NCBI RefSeq assembly: GCF_947259345.1
Contig: NZ_CAMYLS010000018.1
Coordinates: 1 to 64,000 of the forward strand
Direction: 5' to 3'
Origin: an uncultured Maricaulis sp.
Lineage (GTDB): Bacteria; Pseudomonadota; Alphaproteobacteria; Caulobacterales; Maricaulaceae
DNA: 64,000 nucleotides
Shown: piece after piece, positions 8,722 through 17,942 of the stretch
Layout: each line of letters begins with the position of its first letter
How positions within the stretch are numbered: position 1 is the stretch's first letter
The notes under the pieces: model-generated
Told to the model about the DNA's origin: nothing
The model's database searches: none
The model's input: the letters and a program-made list of their open reading frames with translations, nothing else
Made by a program: the position numbers and the translations under genes

Positions 8722-10008
8722 TCAGGGTCGGGTCTGGCCCTCGCCATGCACCAGGTATTTGAAGGAGGTGAGTTGTTCGAGGCCGACCGGGCCGCGCGCA
8801 TGCATCTTGCCGGTGGCAATGCCGATCTCGGCGCCCATGCCGAATTCCCCGCCATCGGAGAATTGGGTCGAGGCGTTGTGCATGACCACCGCACTGTCGA
8901 TCATCGACAGGAAGCAGGTGGCTGCGTCGAGGTCTTCGGTGACGATGGCATCCGTGTGGGCCGAGGAATGCGCGGCCACATGATTGATGCCCTCTTCGAG
9001 GTTCTTGACGATCTTCACCGACAGGCAGGCGTCGAGATACTCGGTATCCCAATCACTCTCATCGGCCGGCTTGATGCGCGGATCGATTGCGATGGACGCG
9101 TCGTCACCGCGGAACTCGCAATCACTCATGCGGTCAACGAGGCGCGGCAGGAGCTCCGCCGCGACAGCCTCGTCGACGACCAGGCTTTCCGTGGCACCGC
9201 AAATGCCCGTCCGGCGCAGTTTGGCGTTTTCGACAATGGCGACCGCCTTGTCGAGGTCTGCCGCCGCATGGACATAGGTATGGCAATTGCCGTCGAGATG
9301 AAGGAGCGTCGGCACGCGTGCCTGGTCCCGCACAAGTGAGACCAGGCCCTTGCCGCCGCGCGGAATGACCAGATCGACATATTGCGTGCATTGCAGGAGA
9401 TGCTGGACCGCCGAACGGTCCGAGGTGTCGATCATCTGGACCGCATCTTCCGGCAGGTCGGCTTCACGCAGGCCCTCCTTCATGCAGTCAACGATGATGC
9501 GCGTGGAGTTCAGGCTTTCCGAACCGCCGCGCAGGATCACCGCATTGCCTGATTTGAGACAGAGCGAACCGGCATCGGCGCCGACATTCGGGCGTGATTC
9601 ATAGATCATCCCGATGACGCCGAGCGGTACGGCGACGCGTTCGATGCGCAGGCCGTTCGGGCGGTCGATCTGGGCCAGGACGCGGCCAACCGGGTCGGGC
9701 AGGGTGGCGATCGACTCGATCGCATTCGCGACACCTTCGATGCGCTCGCCATCCAGCATCAGGCGGTCGATAAAGGCGGCCGGCTTGCCGGCTTCCTTGA
9801 CGCTGTCGACATCGATGCGATTGGCCTCGAGCAGGTCATTCGCCCGCATCCGCAAGGCGGCTGCGGCAGCGATGAGCGCAGCATTCTTGCGTTCCGTGGA
9901 CGCCGTCGCGAGTACGCGAGAGGCCTCACGGGCCTGGCGGCCGAGTTGTTCGATATAGGCTTGCATACGATCTGACATGGTTTCCTGTGGGGTTGGAGTG
10001 TTGTTCAA
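8722..10008 (-). CDS. proA: gamma-glutamyl phosphate reductase
   Basis: Second step of proline synthesis: NADPH-dependent reduction of gamma-glutamyl phosphate to glutamate semialdehyde. The 428-residue product belongs to the aldehyde dehydrogenase superfamily. The catalytic cysteine is Cys270 in [10 protein letters not shown]; the [20 protein letters not shown] block and the C-terminal THE-like region ([20 protein letters not shown]) are typical. There is an in-frame internal start at residue 11 (MSDRMQ); I kept the longer form because it retains the normal length. It lies 17 bases downstream of proC on the same strand, so the pair is probably one transcript. Confidence 0.96.
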   Translation of the reverse strand: MNNTPTPQETMSDRMQAYIEQLGRQAREASRVLATASTERKNAALIAAAAALRMRANDLLEANRIDVDSVKEAGKPAAFIDRLMLDGERIEGVANAIESIATLPDPVGRVLAQIDRPNGLRIERVAVPLGVIGMIYESRPNVGADAGSLCLKSGNAVILRGGSESLNSTRIIVDCMKEGLREADLPEDAVQMIDTSDRSAVQHLLQCTQYVDLVIPRGGKGLVSLVRDQARVPTLLHLDGNCHTYVHAAADLDKAVAIVENAKLRRTGICGATESLVVDEAVAAELLPRLVDRMSDCEFRGDDASIAIDPRIKPADESDWDTEYLDACLSVKIVKNLEEGINHVAAHSSAHTDAIVTEDLDAATCFLSMIDSAVVMHNASTQFSDGGEFGMGAEIGIATGKMHARGPVGLEQLTSFKYLVHGEGQTRP

Positions 10009-10025
10009 AAGTGCGGGACCGGCAA

Positions 10026-10805
10026 TCAGCGAAGTTCGACCGCTCGGTCATAGGCGGCGCGGGTCGTGTCTTTGAGCAGCGCGTCCAGCAGGCCGTCACG
10101 CCGCAAGGCGTTGATGCCGGCTTCTGTCGTACCCTTCTTGCTCATCACCGAATTGCGTAGCTCGGCGACATCATCCTCCGAGCGAGCCGCCATCTCGATG
10201 GCGCCGCCGATCGTTTCCAGAACCAGGGCGCGGGCCGTCTCGCGGGAAAAGCCCAGATCTTCGGCGGCGGCGATATAGCTGCGCGCGATCTCGAAGACAT
10301 AGCCCGGGCCGCTGCCGGCGACGGCGGTGAGGCGGTCGAGTTCGTCCTCGCTGTCCAGCCAGACCGCCGTGCCGGTGGTCTTGGCCAGCTGGTCGGCGAG
10401 ATCGCGATGGGCCGGGCCGCAGGCGGAATTGGCGTAGAGTCCGTTCACGCTGCGTCCGATCAGGGCCGGCAGATTGGGCATGATGCGGATCACCGGCTTG
10501 TCGCCGACAACCTTGCTGATCGAGGCCGCCGAGAAGCCGGCCGCGATCGAGACGTAACAGCCGCCTTCGGCCAGAAATTCGGTATAATCCGGCAAGACGT
10601 CGGGGATTTGCTGGGGTTTGACGGCGATGATGATGGCGTCGAAGCGTCGGCCATCCAGCGCGTCCGCGCCGGAGACATGCTCGGTTCCCGGCGGCAAGGC
10701 GCGACCGCTCCGGTTCACTGTGGTGAACCGGGCCGGCATGGCGTCGAGCCAGCGGCGCAGCATGGCGCCGCCCATTTTTCCGCATCCGACCAGCAGTATG
10801 TCCAT
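10026..10805 (-). CDS. proC: pyrroline-5-carboxylate reductase
   Basis: Last step of proline synthesis, reducing pyrroline-5-carboxylate to proline with NAD(P)H. The 259-residue product has the Rossmann loop GCGKMGGAM at residues 7-15 and [10 protein letters not shown]. The C-terminal dimerisation signature [30 protein letters not shown] and the [10 protein letters not shown] motif confirm ProC. It is the first gene of a proC-proA pair, divergent from proB. A candidate promoter for this strand lies at 10908-10935. Confidence 0.96.
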   Translation of the reverse strand: MDILLVGCGKMGGAMLRRWLDAMPARFTTVNRSGRALPPGTEHVSGADALDGRRFDAIIIAVKPQQIPDVLPDYTEFLAEGGCYVSIAAGFSAASISKVVGDKPVIRIMPNLPALIGRSVNGLYANSACGPAHRDLADQLAKTTGTAVWLDSEDELDRLTAVAGSGPGYVFEIARSYIAAAEDLGFSRETARALVLETIGGAIEMAARSEDDVAELRNSVMSKKGTTEAGINALRRDGLLDALLKDTTRAAYDRAVELR

Positions 10806-11125
10806 GCCCTGGCAACTCCCTAGAATGATCGCGCAGCGGCGTCATCGAGCCCTGCTCATATGAAAATGCCCGAACCGCCGGGGCGGGTCGAGCGCGTGTT
10901 GAGGCGGTATATAGCAAAAACAATTTCGAATTCAAATTATATATGCGGTCGCAAGGAGGGACCGGAATCGCACGCCCCGTATAAGAAATTACGCCTTGTG
11001 TAGCTAAGGCAAGGCCTTTGAGGGCGATTTCTTGCGGAATCCGGGGTTGATAAATTTCGAATGCTAAATATTTTGCGGCTCAGTTTTGCGCCGCACCAAT
11101 CCGGCGCGTCAATCAGGAGAAACGT
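10806..11125. other. 320-bp divergent intergenic region, proC to proB
   Basis: No coding sequence is credible here. Two AT-rich blocks (about 10908-10945 and 11045-11076) stand out from the GC-rich surroundings and probably hold the promoters of the two divergent proline units. I see no attenuator-like leader peptide, tRNA or riboswitch. Confidence 0.5.
10908..10935 (-). promoter_or_regulatory. candidate promoter for proC-proA
   Basis: Read on the minus strand: -35 TTGAAT (10935-10930), 16-base spacer, -10 TATATA (10913-10908). This would place the transcript start near 10901, about 95 bases before the proC start codon. Based on consensus resemblance only. Confidence 0.4.
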
Positions 11126-12283
11126 GTGAGCCAGCGTAAACGCATTGTCGTAAAGATCGGGTCCAGCCTGTTGGCCAATGATCGCCGGCTGACCCTTCGC
11201 TATGCCTTCTTGAACGAGCTGCTGGCGGATATCGCCCGCCTGCGCGATGAAGGTCATGATGTTGTGCTGGCCTCCTCCGGCGCGGTCGCGCTTGGCCTGA
11301 ACGCAATGAAGACATCGCCGGAAGAAGCGGGCGTGCTCGACAAGCAGGCCGCTGCAGCCTGCGGCCAACCGCTTCTGCTGAACGCTTACAAGCAGGTCGC
11401 GCACGAGCACGGTTTCGACATTGCCCAGATCCTGGTGACACTTGAGGATCTCGAGGAGCGCCGCCGCTTCCTCAATACGAAGAATACGATCCAGCGTCTG
11501 TTCGAACGCGATGTGATGCCGATCGTGAACGAGAATGACACCGTCACGACCGAAGAGATCCGCGTTGGCGACAATGACCGCCTGGCCGCGAAGGTGGCCC
11601 AGATGATCCAGGCCGACCACCTCGTCATCCTGACCAGTATTGATGGCCTCTATGATCGCGACCCGTCCGACCCGGACGCGGAATTCGTCGAGACGATTGA
11701 TGACGTCACCGAGTATCTCGAAGTCACCTCCGGCACGAGCTCGCTCGGCTCCGGCGGCATGCTGACCAAGATCCAGGCGGCGAACCTGGCCCAGAATGCC
11801 GGGTGCACCACCTTGATAGCCGAAGGGACCATTGATCGTCCGGTCTCGGCCGTCCTGTCCGGCGAGCGACGCCACACCAAATGCGTGGCCAAGGGGACTC
11901 CGGCTTCGTCCTGGGCCGTCTGGCTCACCAATCGCCTGCAGCGCGCTGGCAGCCTGGTGCTCAATGACGCCGCGGCCGAAGCGCTGGCGACCAGCACGAG
12001 TGGCGTGAGCCACGAGGATATCGTCAAGATCCACGGCACGTTCACCAAGGGTGACGTGCTTCACGTCTACTCGGAAAGCGGCGAGGAAGTGGCCCGTGGC
12101 CTGACCAACTTCTCCTCCGACGAAACCATGATGCTGGCCCGTCACACCGACCAGGACGTCAAGGAGCTGCTCGGTTATCACGCGCGGCCGGAAATCGTGA
12201 ACCGTGACAATATGGTCATCCTCGATGCCCAGCACCTGCCATGGGATGCGCCGACCAAATCCCTGCGGCTGGTCGCCTCTTAA
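11126..12283 (+). CDS. proB: glutamate 5-kinase with C-terminal PUA domain
   Basis: First step of proline synthesis: ATP-dependent phosphorylation of glutamate. The 385-residue product begins with the amino-acid-kinase motif VVKIGSSLL (residues 8-16). It has SSGAVALGL, the NENDTVTTEEIRVGDNDRLAA active-site region, and TSIDGLYDRDP with SLGSGGMLTK. The last about 100 residues form a PUA domain. The start is GTG 11126, five bases after AGGAGA. Unlike the common proB-proA arrangement, proB here is alone and divergent from proC-proA. Feedback control by proline is expected from the family but not visible in the DNA. Confidence 0.96.
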   Translation: MSQRKRIVVKIGSSLLANDRRLTLRYAFLNELLADIARLRDEGHDVVLASSGAVALGLNAMKTSPEEAGVLDKQAAAACGQPLLLNAYKQVAHEHGFDIAQILVTLEDLEERRRFLNTKNTIQRLFERDVMPIVNENDTVTTEEIRVGDNDRLAAKVAQMIQADHLVILTSIDGLYDRDPSDPDAEFVETIDDVTEYLEVTSGTSSLGSGGMLTKIQAANLAQNAGCTTLIAEGTIDRPVSAVLSGERRHTKCVAKGTPASSWAVWLTNRLQRAGSLVLNDAAAEALATSTSGVSHEDIVKIHGTFTKGDVLHVYSESGEEVARGLTNFSSDETMMLARHTDQDVKELLGYHARPEIVNRDNMVILDAQHLPWDAPTKSLRLVAS

Positions 12284-12449
12284 CGCGCAGCCTGCCTGTG
12301 GTCCGAACTGAGTAAGGGTCGATCCTGCCGGGACCGGCCCCTTTCTCTGCCCGGCGCATCCTGCATCGTACCGTACCGAAAGCTGGAAATTTGGGCTGGC
12401 GCGGTCCAGACTTGTCGCCACGCACACGGATCGAGCTGAGGATGCCGCC

Positions 12450-13367
12450 ATGGATGGGGCTGATACGTCGCAAGGCGAAAAGAAGAAGCGCCGGGACTAT
12501 ACGCCGGCCGAGCTGGCCGCGGGCCTGGTGCATCTGCTCGATGTCGAGGAGATCGATGTCGATCTCTATCGCGGACGGCGCAATCCGGGCGGTCGGGGCC
12601 GGGTCTTTGGCGGCCAGGTGATCGGCCAGGCGCTCAATGCCGCGGTCGGCTCGATCGATGATGCGCGCCAGGTCCACTCGCTGCACGCCTATTTCATGCG
12701 CCCGGGCGATGAGGACTTCCCCATCATCTATCGGGTCGAGCGCGATTATGACGGCGGCAGCTTCTCCAATCGCCGTGTCATTGCCATGCAGCGCGGCAAA
12801 CCCATCCTCAACATGACGGCGTCTTTCCAGCGTCCGGAGAAGGGGCTGACCCACCAGGTCGATCTGGGCGATGTCGCCATGCCGGACACGCTCCCGACCG
12901 AGGTCGAGCTCCTGCGCAAGATGAAGGACCAGATCCCCGAGCCCTTCTACCGCTTCATGACCCGGCCGCGACCGATTGAGATGCGCCCGGTCGATCCCTG
13001 GTCGCCGGTCGATCCGCGCAAGCGCGACCCCCGGCGGCAGATCTGGATCCGCGCCACCGATCTGGCCAGCGACAACCAGGTCATGCATCGCGCCATCCTG
13101 GCGTTTGCCTCGGACATGGCGCTGCTGAGCACCTGCATGCAGCCGCACGGTATCAGCTGGATGACCCGCAAGATGCAGTCGGCCAGCCTCGATCACGCGG
13201 TCTGGTTCCATGACGATGTCGATATGAGTGACTGGCTGCTCTATGACACGGACAGCCCGTGGTCGGGCGGCGGTCGCGGCTTCAATCGCGGTCAGCTCTT
13301 CACGCGCGATGGCAAGCTGGTCGCTTCCACGGCCCAGGAGGGCCTGATCCGTCTGCGGGATGATTAG
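12450..13367 (+). CDS. tesB: acyl-CoA thioesterase II (TesB type)
   Basis: Hydrolyses acyl-CoA to free fatty acid and CoA in the cytoplasm. The 305-residue product is a double hot-dog protein with the VFGGQVIGQALNAA segment and the HSLHAYFMRPGD motif. The C-terminal domain has SDMALLSTCMQPHG (with the catalytic Asp) and SLDHAVWFHDDVDMSDWLLY, as in TesB. A GAGG site lies eight bases before ATG 12450. It converges on the thiolase gene over a strong terminator. It may serve the adjacent acyl-CoA region or general fatty-acid turnover. Confidence 0.93.
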   Translation: MDGADTSQGEKKKRRDYTPAELAAGLVHLLDVEEIDVDLYRGRRNPGGRGRVFGGQVIGQALNAAVGSIDDARQVHSLHAYFMRPGDEDFPIIYRVERDYDGGSFSNRRVIAMQRGKPILNMTASFQRPEKGLTHQVDLGDVAMPDTLPTEVELLRKMKDQIPEPFYRFMTRPRPIEMRPVDPWSPVDPRKRDPRRQIWIRATDLASDNQVMHRAILAFASDMALLSTCMQPHGISWMTRKMQSASLDHAVWFHDDVDMSDWLLYDTDSPWSGGGRGFNRGQLFTRDGKLVASTAQEGLIRLRDD

Positions 13368-13398
13368 GCGCCGACTGCGCCGGTCGGTCGACGTCATG

Positions 13399-13433
13399 AA
13401 AAGGCCGCGTCGGATAATCCGGCGCGGCCTTTC
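13399..13433. terminator. bidirectional terminator between tesB and the thiolase gene
   Basis: Ten-base perfect stem AAAGGCCGCG (13400-13409) with CGCGGCCTTT (13423-13432). The loop contains a second small pairing. An A-run precedes and a T-run closes the stem, so it serves both convergent genes. Confidence 0.8.
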
Positions 13434-13454
13434 CATTTGCGGAGGTCGATGTGA

Positions 13455-14627
13455 CTACAGGACTTCGAACAGGCCGGCTGCGCCCATGCCGCCACCGACA
13501 CACATGGTGATGACGACGTATTTGGCGCCCTGGCGCTTGCCCTCGATCAGGGCGTGCCCAACCATGCGGGCCCCGGACATGCCATAGGGGTGACCGATCG
13601 AGATGGCGCCGCCATTGACGTTCAGCTTGTCGGCCGGAATGCCCAGCTTGTCGGCGCAGTAGAGGACCTGGACCGCGAAGGCCTCATTGAGTTCCCAAAG
13701 GCCGATATCATCGACCTTGAGGCCGAAGCGCTCGAGCAGTTTCGGCACCGCGACGACCGGGCCAATGCCCATTTCGTCGGGCTCGGTACCACCGACGGCC
13801 ATGCCCATATAGCGACCCAGCGGGGCGAGACCGCGCTTGGCGGCGAGCTCGGCTTCCATCACCACACAGGCCGAGGCGCCGTCGGAAAGCTGCGAGGCAT
13901 TGCCGGCGGTGATGGTGCCGCCTTCGATGACCGCATTCAGGCCCTGCAGTCCGGCCAGCTCGGTGCTCGGGCGATTGCCCTCATCCTTCTCGAGGAAGAC
14001 GTCCTGTTTGGAGGTTTCGCCGGTGGCCTTGTCGACGACGATCTTGGTCGACTTCATCGGCACGATTTCATCATCAAACTTGCCGGCATCCTGGGCCGCG
14101 GCAGTGCGCTGCTGCGACAGCAGGCCGTATTCGTCCATGCGGTCGCGCGAGATGCCATAGCGCTTGGCGACGATCTCGGCGGTCTGCAGCATGGGCATGT
14201 AGATGTCCTTGTGCATGGCCAGGAGTTCCGGGTCCGGCTGGACGCGCATTTCCTTGGTCTGGACCATGGAGATCGACTCGACGCCGCCGGCGACGACCAC
14301 ATCCATGCGGTCAACGATGACCTGTTTGGCCGCGGTGGCGATGGTCATCAGGCCGGAGGAGCACTGGCGATCCATCGACTGGCCGGCCACGGTGACCGGC
14401 AGCCCGGCGCGCAGGGCAGCGGTGCGGCCGATCGTGTGCTGCACGCCCTGCTGCAGGGCGGCGCCGATGATCACGTCCTGGATTTCCGCCGGATCGACCT
14501 TGGAGCGCTCGACGGCCGACGCGATGGCGTGACCGCACAGGGTCGGCGAGGGCGTGGCGTTGAAGGCGCCGCGATAGGCCTTGCCGATCGGGGTGCGGGC
14601 GGTGGAGACGATGACGGCATCACGCAT
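13455..14627 (-). CDS. acetyl-CoA C-acyltransferase (thiolase)
   Basis: A 390-residue thiolase that cleaves 3-ketoacyl-CoA with CoA (or condenses acetyl-CoA units). The nucleophilic cysteine is Cys89 in DRQCSSGLM; His346 lies in [16 protein letters not shown]; the second catalytic cysteine is Cys376 in [11 protein letters not shown]. All three expected residues are present and the length is normal. Sequence alone does not decide between degradative (FadA-like) and biosynthetic (PhaA-like) thiolase. Divergence from an acyl-CoA dehydrogenase gene with shared GGTATGC sites argues for the degradative role. Confidence 0.93.
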   Translation of the reverse strand: MRDAVIVSTARTPIGKAYRGAFNATPSPTLCGHAIASAVERSKVDPAEIQDVIIGAALQQGVQHTIGRTAALRAGLPVTVAGQSMDRQCSSGLMTIATAAKQVIVDRMDVVVAGGVESISMVQTKEMRVQPDPELLAMHKDIYMPMLQTAEIVAKRYGISRDRMDEYGLLSQQRTAAAQDAGKFDDEIVPMKSTKIVVDKATGETSKQDVFLEKDEGNRPSTELAGLQGLNAVIEGGTITAGNASQLSDGASACVVMEAELAAKRGLAPLGRYMGMAVGGTEPDEMGIGPVVAVPKLLERFGLKVDDIGLWELNEAFAVQVLYCADKLGIPADKLNVNGGAISIGHPYGMSGARMVGHALIEGKRQGAKYVVITMCVGGGMGAAGLFEVL

Positions 14628-14886
14628 GATTGTATCTCTTTGCTTTGCGGAAGGTGTGGGTTCGGGAAGGAGGTGTATGGACTGGCGGTCAGGGCTGTGG
14701 CGTGCGGTTCGGCAGCGCTTCGAAGACCCGGCTTGGGCGGATCGGTGGCGATGCTCTCATTCCGGTTTGCGCCTGTTCTCCCCTTATGCGCCGACGAATT
14801 GTGATGAAGTTTTAGTCGCCTGCACCGGTGCGGGGCAAGAGAAAACCGGACCCTTTCCTCAAATTTGGGCAGCAAGCTTCAAATTC

Positions 14887-14903
14887 CGGATGGTCGGTAT
14901 GCA
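14887..14903 (+). promoter_or_regulatory. candidate operator CGGATG-N3-GGTATGCA
   Basis: Matches, with the same spacing, the sites at 23269-23285 (TonB receptor) and 33684-33700 (fadB/ligase). One base differs (CGGATG instead of CGAATG). The recurrence at three promoter regions of one metabolic region suggests a shared regulator. Confidence 0.5.
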
Positions 14904-14946
14904 AAAGCAGCTGTTATTTCTCGCTCTTGTCGGTTTTCAAAAAACA

Positions 14947-14960
14947 GGTATGCTCATACC
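14947..14960. promoter_or_regulatory. candidate operator palindrome GGTATG-CT-CATACC
   Basis: A perfect inverted repeat with 6-base arms, 34 bases before the dehydrogenase start codon. It overlaps a possible -10 (TATGCT, 14949-14954) that is 16 bases downstream of a -35-like TTGTCG (14927-14932). This position fits repression. It contains the same GGTATGC core as the site at 14896. Confidence 0.55.
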
Positions 14961-14993
14961 GATAATATGAAAGCATGGGGCGGAGCCGCTGAA

Positions 14994-16307
14994 ATGGCGT
15001 GGGATTTCGAGACCGATCCAGAGTTTCAGGCCAAGCTCGACTGGATGGACACCTTCGTCCGCGACAAGGTCGAGCCCCTCATCCATCTCGGCTTTCACCC
15101 CTATGATGTCAAAAATCCCAAGCGTAATGCGCTGGTCCGTCCGCTTCAGGACGAGGTGAAGGCGAAGGGCTTGTGGGCCTGCCATCTCGGACCGGAGCTG
15201 GGCGGCAAGGGATATGGCCAGGTCAAGCTGGGCCTGATGAATGAGATTCTCGGGCGCTCGGCCTTTGCGCCGACCGTCTTTGGCTGCCAGGCGCCGGATA
15301 CCGGCAATGCCGAAATCATCGCCCATTACGGTACCGAGGAACAGAAGGCCCGCTATCTCAAGCCGCTTTTGAACAACGAGATCGTTTCCGCCTTCTCGAT
15401 GACCGAGCCGCAGGGCGGGTCCGACCCGCTCCTCTTTACCTGCTCGGCCGTCGAGGATGGTGATGACTGGGTGATCAATGGCGAAAAATGGTTCTCCACC
15501 AATGCCAAATGGTCGGAATTCCTGATCGTGATGGCGGTCACCGACCCGGACGGTCACCCCTATCAGCGCATGTCCATGTTCATCGTGCCGACCGACGCGC
15601 CCGGCGTCGAAATCGTACGCAATGTGGCGGTCTATGGCCAGCCGGAGGGCTCGGAAGGTTATGTCCGCTATACCGATGTGCGCGTGCCCAAGGATCATCT
15701 CCTGGGTGAGCGCGGCGGGGCGTTCGTGATTTCCCAGACCCGTCTGGGCGGTGGCCGGGTTCACCACGCCATGCGTACAGTCGGCGCCTGCAAGCGCGCG
15801 CTCGACTTGATGTGTCGCCGGGCCGTGTCGCGCAAGACCCGCGATGGCGTCATCGCCGACAAGCAGGCGGTGCAGATGCAGATCGCCGACAGCTATATCG
15901 AGCTCGAGCAGTTCCGCCTCTTCGCGCTCAAGACGGCCTGGATGATCGACAAGCACCAGGACTACAAGCTCGTCCGCAAGGACATCGCCGGCATCAAGGC
16001 CCTGATGCCCCGAGTCTACAAGGATATCGCCGGCCGGGCCCTGCACATTCACGGCTCGCTGGGCGTATCGCCGGAAATGCCCTTTGCAGCCCAGGTCATC
16101 GGCGCCTTCGTGATGGGCATCGCCGACGGGCCGACCGAGGTCCACAAGGTGACGGTCGCGCGCCAGCATCTGCGCGCCTATCGCGATGTCGAGGACCCGA
16201 TCTTTCCGGACTATTCCATCCCCAATCTCAAGGCCGCCGCGCTGGAGAAATACGGCGACGCCGCCGACATCGTGCGCGAGCTGGCCGAGAGTGTGGGCGC
16301 TGATTGA
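14994..16307 (+). CDS. acyl-CoA dehydrogenase family protein
   Basis: A 437-residue FAD flavoprotein of the acyl-CoA dehydrogenase family. It has FSMTEPQGGSDP (FAD/substrate loop), WVINGEKWFSTNA, and the C-terminal helices with LHIHGSLGVSPEMPFA and DGPTEVHKVTVAR. The DGPTEVH end resembles long-chain and human ACAD10/11-like enzymes. I chose ATG 14994 because GGGGCGGAG lies eight bases upstream; the frame is open further upstream but that part includes the operator sites. It donates electrons to ETF and introduces the alpha-beta double bond. Probably separate from the GPH transporter gene by 131 bases, or in one unit with it. Confidence 0.9.
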   Translation: MAWDFETDPEFQAKLDWMDTFVRDKVEPLIHLGFHPYDVKNPKRNALVRPLQDEVKAKGLWACHLGPELGGKGYGQVKLGLMNEILGRSAFAPTVFGCQAPDTGNAEIIAHYGTEEQKARYLKPLLNNEIVSAFSMTEPQGGSDPLLFTCSAVEDGDDWVINGEKWFSTNAKWSEFLIVMAVTDPDGHPYQRMSMFIVPTDAPGVEIVRNVAVYGQPEGSEGYVRYTDVRVPKDHLLGERGGAFVISQTRLGGGRVHHAMRTVGACKRALDLMCRRAVSRKTRDGVIADKQAVQMQIADSYIELEQFRLFALKTAWMIDKHQDYKLVRKDIAGIKALMPRVYKDIAGRALHIHGSLGVSPEMPFAAQVIGAFVMGIADGPTEVHKVTVARQHLRAYRDVEDPIFPDYSIPNLKAAALEKYGDAADIVRELAESVGAD

Positions 16308-16438
16308 GACTGGGTATTGCCCGGCCTTGTCGGGCAAAGTGACTGGGCAGACGCCAAAAGGCGCGCCCCATGGGAGGACGACATCGATGAAACGGGGCTT
16401 CACGTGTCCGTCCATCCGCAATTCCTTGTGGAGGACAC

Positions 16439-17911
16439 ATGACTGATACTGCTTCGCCGATCTCGGCGCCGCCGCTCAAATACATTTCAAAGCTTCTCTA
16501 CGGCGTCGGCTCGATGGCTTACGGCGTCAAGGACGTCGCCTTCCGAGCCTACCTGCTGTGGTACTACAATTATGTGATCGGTGCCGAGGCGGCACTGGTC
16601 TCCCTGGCTATTCTGGTCGCGCTGGTCTTTGACGCCGTCTCTGACCCCATTGTCGGCCAGATTTCCGACAGTCTCCGCACCAAATGGGGGCGACGCCATC
16701 CGTTGATGTACTTGTCGGCTATTCCCGCGGCCGCCTCCTTCTTCTTCCTTTGGCACCCGCCTTCGGGAATCGCGGGGTGGGATCTGGTGATCTATCTGGC
16801 TGTCCTGTCTTCGGCCGTGCGGACATTCATCACGCTCTATGAAATTCCCAGCTCCGCGCTCGCACCGGAGCTTTCGACCCATTATGACGACCGTACCTCG
16901 ATCGCCAGCTATCGGTATTTCTTCGGCTACCTGGGCGGCATCGGAATGTCGGTCCTGGCGTTGTGGATATGGCTTGCCCCGACCGAGGAATACCCGATCG
17001 GCCAGCTGAACCCCGCCGGATATTATACGTTCGGTCTGGTCGGATCGCTTCTCATGTTCGCCACTGTTATGATCTCGACCGTTGGGACACATCATCGGAT
17101 CAAATATCTCCGAAAGCTGCCGCCACCGGAGCGTCGAAACCCGTTCGGGACGCTCAAGCTGATGGCGAAGACGTTTGGAAACAGGGCCTTCCTGGCGATC
17201 CTCAGCTTCGGCGTTTTGAAATACACCGCCATCGGAATGGCGTCGGCGCTGTCGCTCTATTTCGGCACGCTCTTCTGGGGATTTAATTCCGCAGAGCTGG
17301 CGATCATGGCGGCCGATCCCCTGCTCGGGGCCTTTCTTGCGCTGATCTTCGCGCCAATCATTTCGAAGCGCATTGGCAAACGAGCCGCGGCCTTTGTGCT
17401 CACCATTGCCGCCATCCTCTTCGGTATTACGCCTTTCATCCTGCGCCTGAATGGCTTGTTCTTTGACGACGGTGACCCCGCGCTGCTGCCGACTCTCTTC
17501 GTCATCCAGGCGATTTATTCGGCCTGTGGCATTTCGTCGGCCATCCTTGTTCATGCGATGATCGGAGACGTCATTGACGATAGTGACCTGAAAACGGGTC
17601 GCCGCGCGGAAGGCCTGTTCTATGCGGCCAATTCCTTTATGCAGAAATGCGTGACGGGTTTTGGCCTCATGGCGGCGGGTATCCTTCTTACCATTGTCGA
17701 TTTGCCGGAGCGCGCCCAGCCCGCCGATGTCGATCCGGCTTCGGTGGACATGTTGGCCATTCTCTACGTGCCCAGCGTTGCCTTCCTCTATATCGCAGGC
17801 GCTCTCTTCCTGCATTTCTATCGCCTGGACCGGGCCAGCCATGAAGCCAACCTCGCAGCTCTGAAGCTTCGTGAAGAGGGGGCTCCTCACACCCAACCGG
17901 GCGCGAAATGA
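16439..17911 (+). CDS. MFS transporter of the GPH (glycoside-pentoside-hexuronide:cation symporter) type
   Basis: A 490-residue transporter with about 12 membrane segments. The N-terminal half shows KLLYGVGSMAYGVKDVAF, the acidic DAVSDPIVGQISD loop and RTKWGRRHPLMYLSA, which are hallmarks of the GPH/MFS_2 group. GPH members also occur in steroid, terpenoid and acyl-CoA gene clusters, where the substrate is not a sugar. A GGAGG site lies six bases before ATG. Its place between acyl-CoA dehydrogenase and thiolase-like genes suggests uptake of the acid degraded by this region. Substrate not identifiable. Confidence 0.85.
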   Translation: MTDTASPISAPPLKYISKLLYGVGSMAYGVKDVAFRAYLLWYYNYVIGAEAALVSLAILVALVFDAVSDPIVGQISDSLRTKWGRRHPLMYLSAIPAAASFFFLWHPPSGIAGWDLVIYLAVLSSAVRTFITLYEIPSSALAPELSTHYDDRTSIASYRYFFGYLGGIGMSVLALWIWLAPTEEYPIGQLNPAGYYTFGLVGSLLMFATVMISTVGTHHRIKYLRKLPPPERRNPFGTLKLMAKTFGNRAFLAILSFGVLKYTAIGMASALSLYFGTLFWGFNSAELAIMAADPLLGAFLALIFAPIISKRIGKRAAAFVLTIAAILFGITPFILRLNGLFFDDGDPALLPTLFVIQAIYSACGISSAILVHAMIGDVIDDSDLKTGRRAEGLFYAANSFMQKCVTGFGLMAAGILLTIVDLPERAQPADVDPASVDMLAILYVPSVAFLYIAGALFLHFYRLDRASHEANLAALKLREEGAPHTQPGAK

Positions 17912-17942
17912 TCAATATCGCCAATCACTCACAGGAGCTCGC

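Larger units (their letters stand above)
14628..14993. other. 366-bp divergent regulatory region, thiolase to acyl-CoA dehydrogenase
   Basis: No believable coding sequence: the open frames here are extensions or shadows. The region carries two GGTATGC-containing sites (14887-14903 and 14947-14960) close to the acyl-CoA dehydrogenase start. It is therefore the likely control region for both divergent genes. Confidence 0.6.

Noticed and set aside
12314..12346. Possible terminator after proB
   Set aside because: Only about five base pairs with a long loop (AAGGG to CCCTT); too weak to list as a feature despite the T/C-rich tail.
10937..12451. 504-codon open frame antisense to proB
   Set aside because: It covers proB and both flanking regions without any recognisable family, and the plus-strand reading is a full glutamate 5-kinase.
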